Part shown: positions 6,030-8,224 of the stretch, one piece after another | Position numbering within the stretch: position 1 is the stretch's first letter | Layout: each line of letters opens with the position of its first letter | Source: JBEIFW01 sp040382215 | Lineage (GTDB): Bacteria > Actinomycetota > Acidimicrobiia > Acidimicrobiales > Ilumatobacteraceae | Length of the DNA stretch: 8,224 nucleotides | Reading direction: 5' to 3' | Assembly: GCA_040382215.1 (NCBI GenBank) | Contig: JBEIFW010000155.1 | Span: forward strand, 1-8,224 | Notes under the pieces: model-generated | Seen by the model: the letters and a program-made list of their open reading frames with translations, nothing else | What the model was told of the DNA's origin: nothing | Database searches by the model: none | Program-made: the position numbers and the translations under genes

Positions 6030-6548
6030 ATGATCACCGTGCTCGATCCGAGCTTCGAACAGCATGCCGAGCGCCTGGTGCTCGCCGCCCGCCCGGGGTC
6101 GCTACGGGGCGCGACCGTCGGCATCATCTCGAACGGCAAGGCGGGCACCCGGTCGTTCTTCTCGCACCTGGGGCGGATCATGCGCGACGAGTGGGGGGTG
6201 GCCGAGGTGGTGCTGCGCACCAAGGAGAACTACTCGGCGCCGGCCGAGGCCGGCCTGATCGACCAAGCCACCCGATGGGCGGTGGTGTTCACCGGCGTGG
6301 GTGATTGAGGCAGCTGCTCGTCGTGCAGTCTGCACGACGCCGTGAGCGCCGAGCGGGCCGGTGTGCCCGCCGTGGGGATCATGACGAGTGCCTTCGCCGA
6401 CGGCGCAGCCTTGATGGCGGTTGCGCTCGGCGCGCCCGGCTATGGCTTCGTCGTGATCGGTCACCCGATCTCCTCGGCCACCGACACCGCACTCGAGGCC
6501 CGGGCTCGCGACGCCGCGACGCAGGCGGCGCGCCTGCTCGGGAGCTGA
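6030..6548 (+). CDS. UGSC-family selenoprotein (TGA at 6306-6308 read as selenocysteine)
   Basis: A 172-residue protein if the in-frame TGA is read as Sec93. The first part (MITVLDPSFEQHAERLVLAA, then GIISNGKAGTRSFFSHLGRI at 31-50) ends in TGVGD. After the TGA the same frame continues GSCSSCSLHDAVSAERAGVP, then AVGIMTSAFADGA and VVIGHPISSAT, stopping at 6546-6548. The motif U93-G-S-C96-x2-C99 is the hallmark of the UGSC (seleno)protein family, some members of which carry Cys at the Sec position. A matching SECIS-like hairpin directly follows the TGA. The segment from Sec to HP also resembles the glycine/betaine reductase component B active site (U-G-T-C-T-R-C-G...G-I-P-V-V...HP), suggesting redox or reductive chemistry. 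It is last in an operon with a cyclase-type hydrolase and the TDGLPVV protein. A gene caller would report a truncated 92-residue protein. Sec insertion needs selA, selB, selC and selD elsewhere in the genome. The reaction is unknown. Confidence 0.9.
6306..6308 (+). other. Selenocysteine codon (recoded TGA)
   Basis: This in-frame TGA encodes Sec93 between GVGD and GSC. Family-like sequence continues in the same frame on both sides, and the correctly spaced hairpin just downstream argues against a chance stop, a nonsense mutation or a sequencing error. Confidence 0.88.
6309..6339 (+). promoter_or_regulatory. Bacterial SECIS element
   Basis: Positions 6319-6327 pair perfectly with 6331-6339 (9 bp), closing a three-base GUC loop at 6328-6330. 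The loop starts 19 nt after the UGA. Counting the U of UGA as 1, the loop G and U are positions 23 and 24, the same positions as the SelB-contacting G23 and U24 of the E. coli fdhF SECIS. The apex GCA-GUC-UGC is also close to fdhF GCA-GGUC-UGC. The bulged U17 of fdhF is absent: position 17 is a paired C. The hairpin is translated, encoding residues of the SSCSLHDA segment. Confidence 0.82.
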
Positions 6549-6554
6549 GCCCGT

Positions 6555-6929
6555 TCAGGCGCGGCGTGGTGCCACGTGCTGCGCGCTGCCGAACCCGAGG
6601 ATCATGAGGAACAGCGGGTGCAGCAGCAGCAGCCCGATCGTGAAGCCGAGGCCCTTGCCGAAGGATCTCGACAGCCCGGACATCACGAGGATGAGCACCA
6701 CGACGTTGATCACGGGGACGAACAGCAGCACCAGCCACCACCCCGGCTTCCCGGACGCGTTCAGCAACAGATAGGCGTTGTAGAAGGGGATCAGGACGCC
6801 CCAGCCCGGCAGCCCGGCCTTGTTGAGGATGCGCCATCCGGCGGCGAGGGTCATGACGGCGATGACCAGCGTGGCGCCGATCGTGATCGTGTTGTTCCCG
6901 GAGCTCGCAGCCTCTTCGGCGAACAGCAT
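6555..6929 (-). CDS. DUF5684-like small integral membrane protein
   Basis: A 124-residue protein with three predicted membrane segments at about 15-33, 63-86 and 93-113. Between the first and second is the signature WRILNKAGLPGWGVLIPFYN (32-51), followed by GKPGWWLVLLFVPVINVVV; near the end are SFGKGLGF and ILGFGSA. This pattern (KAG.PGW..LIP.YN, a P.WW segment, F.P..N, FGKG.GF) is what I know as DUF5684, a family of unknown function, sometimes found next to signal-peptidase-like proteins. The ATG at 6929 has GAGGGGAG about 6 nt upstream, lying in the 12-bp gap after the LLM oxidoreductase stop, so the two genes are likely co-transcribed. Its stop is 6 bp from the stop of the convergent selenoprotein gene. 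Confidence 0.82.
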   Translation of the reverse strand: MLFAEEAASSGNNTITIGATLVIAVMTLAAGWRILNKAGLPGWGVLIPFYNAYLLLNASGKPGWWLVLLFVPVINVVVLILVMSGLSRSFGKGLGFTIGLLLLHPLFLMILGFGSAQHVAPRRA

Positions 6930-6941
6930 CGTCGACTCCCC

Positions 6942-8021
6942 TCAGCTCGGACCGGCCGCACCGTAGCCCTGGCTCTTCGGCCGTCCGGGCAACAGGTGCG
7001 CGGCGAGCGCTGCGTCGTAGGCCCGGGCCCGCTCGGCCGGGATCCCCGGGGGCACGCTCAGGCAGACGTCGTCGACGACGTCGAGCACGGGGGCGATCCG
7101 GTCGGCGACCTCGTCCGCGGTGCCGACCAGCACCAGGGTGTCGGCAAGCGCGTCGGACACGGCGGCGGCCTGCGCAGCCGGAGGCGCGCCGGCGGCGACG
7201 GCGCTCTGCACCGCCGCGGCGTCCTCGCTCAGGCCGTGGTCGGCGAAGTACGAGTCGTACTGGGGGAGCACGTAGAACGGCAGGCTGGCCTTCGCATCGG
7301 TCAGGCCCTGAGCCCGGTCGTCGGTGACGATAACTCGGAGCCATGCCGTGATCCGGACCTCGTGCCGCGACCGCCCGGCACGGGCCAACCCCCGCTCCAC
7401 GGCGTCGGCGACCTCGGTGGTGATCCACCGGGGCGACCAGATCGGGTGGCCGAGGATCCCGTCGGCGAGCTCGGCGGCGAGCTGCGTCATCGGAGCTCGC
7501 AACGGGGCCAAGGAGACGGGGACCCGCGCGCCGACCGGTGGTTGGAGGGCCACGCCACGCAGGTCGAGCGAGTAGAACTCGCCCTCGAATCGACCGACCG
7601 ACGCCTGCTCGTCGGCGCTCACCAGCCGTCGCACCAGCGCGACGAGTTCGCGCAGACGGGCGACGGGGCGGTCGTAGGCGACCCCGTAGCGGTCGACGTT
7701 CCAGGCCCGGATGCTGCTGCCGAGACCGAGGGTGAACCGCCCCCCGGACAGCCGGTCGAGATCAAGCGCGGCCGTGGCCGTCTCGAGCGGGCTCCGGACG
7801 AACGCAAGCGCGATCCCGGTGGCCAACTGCAAGTCGCTACAGGCGGCGGCGACGCCGAGGGTGGCCCACGGTGGGGTCAGCACCTGAGGCACGACCACCC
7901 CGGTGATCCCCCGATCGGTGAGGCGGTCGAGCTGCGCACGCACCGTGGGCAGCGGCCCTGCGCCCAGCGCCGCCCAGTGGCGCACCGCCCGGATGCGCTC
8001 GACGGCGACGGTCGTCGTCAT
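6942..8021 (-). CDS. LLM-class flavin-dependent oxidoreductase, probably F420-dependent
   Basis: A 359-residue luciferase-like monooxygenase-superfamily protein with a TIM-barrel fold. Visible family blocks are ATGIALAFVRSPLETATAAL (67-86), DLDRLSGGRFTLGLGSS (87-103), a YGVAYDRPVARLRE segment (112-125), a VPVSLAPLRAPMTQLAAELADGI block (167-189) that matches the usual 'P..vaa...........AaDG', and a C-terminal LVGTADEVADRI (298-309) typical of actinobacterial F420-type members. These enzymes use reduced F420 or FMN to reduce, or oxygen to oxidise, small organic substrates; the specific substrate is unknown. The ATG at 8021 has GAAGGGGG immediately upstream. It lies 49 bp downstream of a TetR-type regulator and 12 bp upstream of the DUF5684-like gene, all on one strand, so control by the TetR protein is plausible. 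The cofactor choice is inferred from the family and the actinobacterial context. Confidence 0.9.
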   Translation of the reverse strand: MTTTVAVERIRAVRHWAALGAGPLPTVRAQLDRLTDRGITGVVVPQVLTPPWATLGVAAACSDLQLATGIALAFVRSPLETATAALDLDRLSGGRFTLGLGSSIRAWNVDRYGVAYDRPVARLRELVALVRRLVSADEQASVGRFEGEFYSLDLRGVALQPPVGARVPVSLAPLRAPMTQLAAELADGILGHPIWSPRWITTEVADAVERGLARAGRSRHEVRITAWLRVIVTDDRAQGLTDAKASLPFYVLPQYDSYFADHGLSEDAAAVQSAVAAGAPPAAQAAAVSDALADTLVLVGTADEVADRIAPVLDVVDDVCLSVPPGIPAERARAYDAALAAHLLPGRPKSQGYGAAGPS

Positions 8022-8070
8022 GGTCCCCCTTCCCGGCGCCTCGCCGGCGCACCGGTGAGGCTAGGACCCG

Positions 8071-8224
8071 TCAGGCCGCAGGCCGGGCGATGCCGTCGAG
8101 CGTCATCCGCACGGCGTGGTTCGCGACGTCCCGTGCGAGGGTCGTGCCGTTGGGATCGAACCATTCCGTGGTCCACGACAGCGCGCCGAGCACGAGCATG
8201 GTGGCGACGTACGGATCGATCTCG
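8071..8224 (-). CDS. TetR/AcrR-family transcriptional regulator, C-terminal fragment
   Basis: Only the last 50 codons are in the window; the gene enters from the right edge and stops at 8073-8071. The translation EIDPYVATMLVLGALSWTTE, then WFDPNGTTLARDVANHAVRM and TLDGIARPAA, matches the last helices of TetR ligand-binding domains. The pattern LGALxWTxxWFxPxGxxxxxxVAxxxxxxxLxGI is very common in actinobacterial TetR proteins controlling lipid or xenobiotic catabolism. The DNA-binding domain is outside the window. It sits upstream of the LLM oxidoreductase on the same strand, so regulator and target may share a transcript. Confidence 0.75.
   Translation of the reverse strand, partial: EIDPYVATMLVLGALSWTTEWFDPNGTTLARDVANHAVRMTLDGIARPAA

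Noticed and set aside
6306..6308. TGA as a nonsense mutation making a pseudogene or as a sequencing error.
   Set aside because: The GVGD-U-GSC context matches a known Sec family, and a correctly spaced hairpin with G23/U24 follows. The rest of the frame is intact.
6342..6548. A separate small gene starting at GTG 6342 after the TGA.
   Set aside because: It is in the same frame as 6030-6308 and is the C-terminal half of the selenoprotein. GTG 6342 falls just past the SECIS-like stem and has no ribosome-binding site.
6545..6558. Hairpin CTGA...TCAG between the convergent stops as a bidirectional terminator.
   Set aside because: It has only a 4-bp stem built from the two stop codons, with no T-run on either side.
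8022..8070. A 6-bp stem (8033-8047) and a TAGCCT box (8063-8058, minus strand) upstream of the LLM gene, as attenuator or promoter.
   Set aside because: Short G/C stems and TANNNT boxes are common by chance in such sequence. There is no -35 and no T-run, so support is too weak for a feature.
1..8224. tRNA, rRNA, CRISPR arrays, insertion sequences, attachment sites.
   Set aside because: I looked for cloverleaf-like genes, regularly spaced repeats, transposase-like proteins and terminal inverted repeats and found none.

Overview
The window is GC-rich bacterial DNA with third codon positions almost always G or C. It reads as a high-GC actinobacterium, most likely of the class Acidimicrobiia. 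Three things point there: an F420-type luciferase-like oxidoreductase, a DUF5684-like membrane protein, and a secreted CapA-like protein ending in three '[FI]VP..P.R..DTR ... HLVVDV.G[YW]' modules of the kind I recall from secreted Acidimicrobiia proteins. The taxonomic call is inference. No rRNA, tRNA, CRISPR array or insertion sequence was seen.

Layout. (1) 1-3979, minus strand: in transcription order a secreted CapA-like protein, a Rieske non-haem iron oxygenase alpha subunit, and the N-terminus of an acyl-CoA dehydrogenase that runs off the left edge. A possible promoter overlapped by a 16-bp inverted repeat precedes the Rieske gene. A 13-bp triplicate repeat lies between the Rieske and dehydrogenase genes. 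(2) 4019-6548, plus strand: a tight three-gene operon made of a cyclase-family metal-dependent hydrolase, a 347-residue protein of unknown function with a 'TDGLPVV.PT' signature, and a UGSC-family selenoprotein. A 39-bp gap separates it from the divergent CapA gene, with a TANNNT box placed for a leaderless transcript. (3) 6555-8224, minus strand: the C-terminus of a TetR-type regulator, an LLM-class (probably F420-dependent) oxidoreductase and a small three-helix DUF5684-like membrane protein, apparently one transcription unit.

The main result is the third gene of the plus operon. An ordinary gene caller would stop at the TGA at 6306-6308 and split or lose it. The same frame continues for 79 more codons after the TGA, giving the motif GVGD-U-GSC. 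Immediately downstream lies a perfect 9-bp hairpin with a GUC apical loop. Its G and U fall at positions 23 and 24 counted from the U of UGA, as in the Escherichia coli fdhF SECIS. The gene is therefore best read as a 172-residue selenoprotein with Sec at residue 93. The sequence around Sec also resembles the active-site segment of the glycine/sarcosine/betaine reductase component B selenoprotein. The operon thus looks like an uncharacterised selenium-dependent reductive or redox pathway paired with a cyclase-type hydrolase. Its substrate cannot be read from the sequence.

The flanking genes (Rieske oxygenase, acyl-CoA dehydrogenase, LLM oxidoreductase, TetR regulator) suggest a catabolic neighbourhood for organic acids or aromatic and terpenoid-like compounds. 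Nothing in the window directly links them to the selenoprotein operon.
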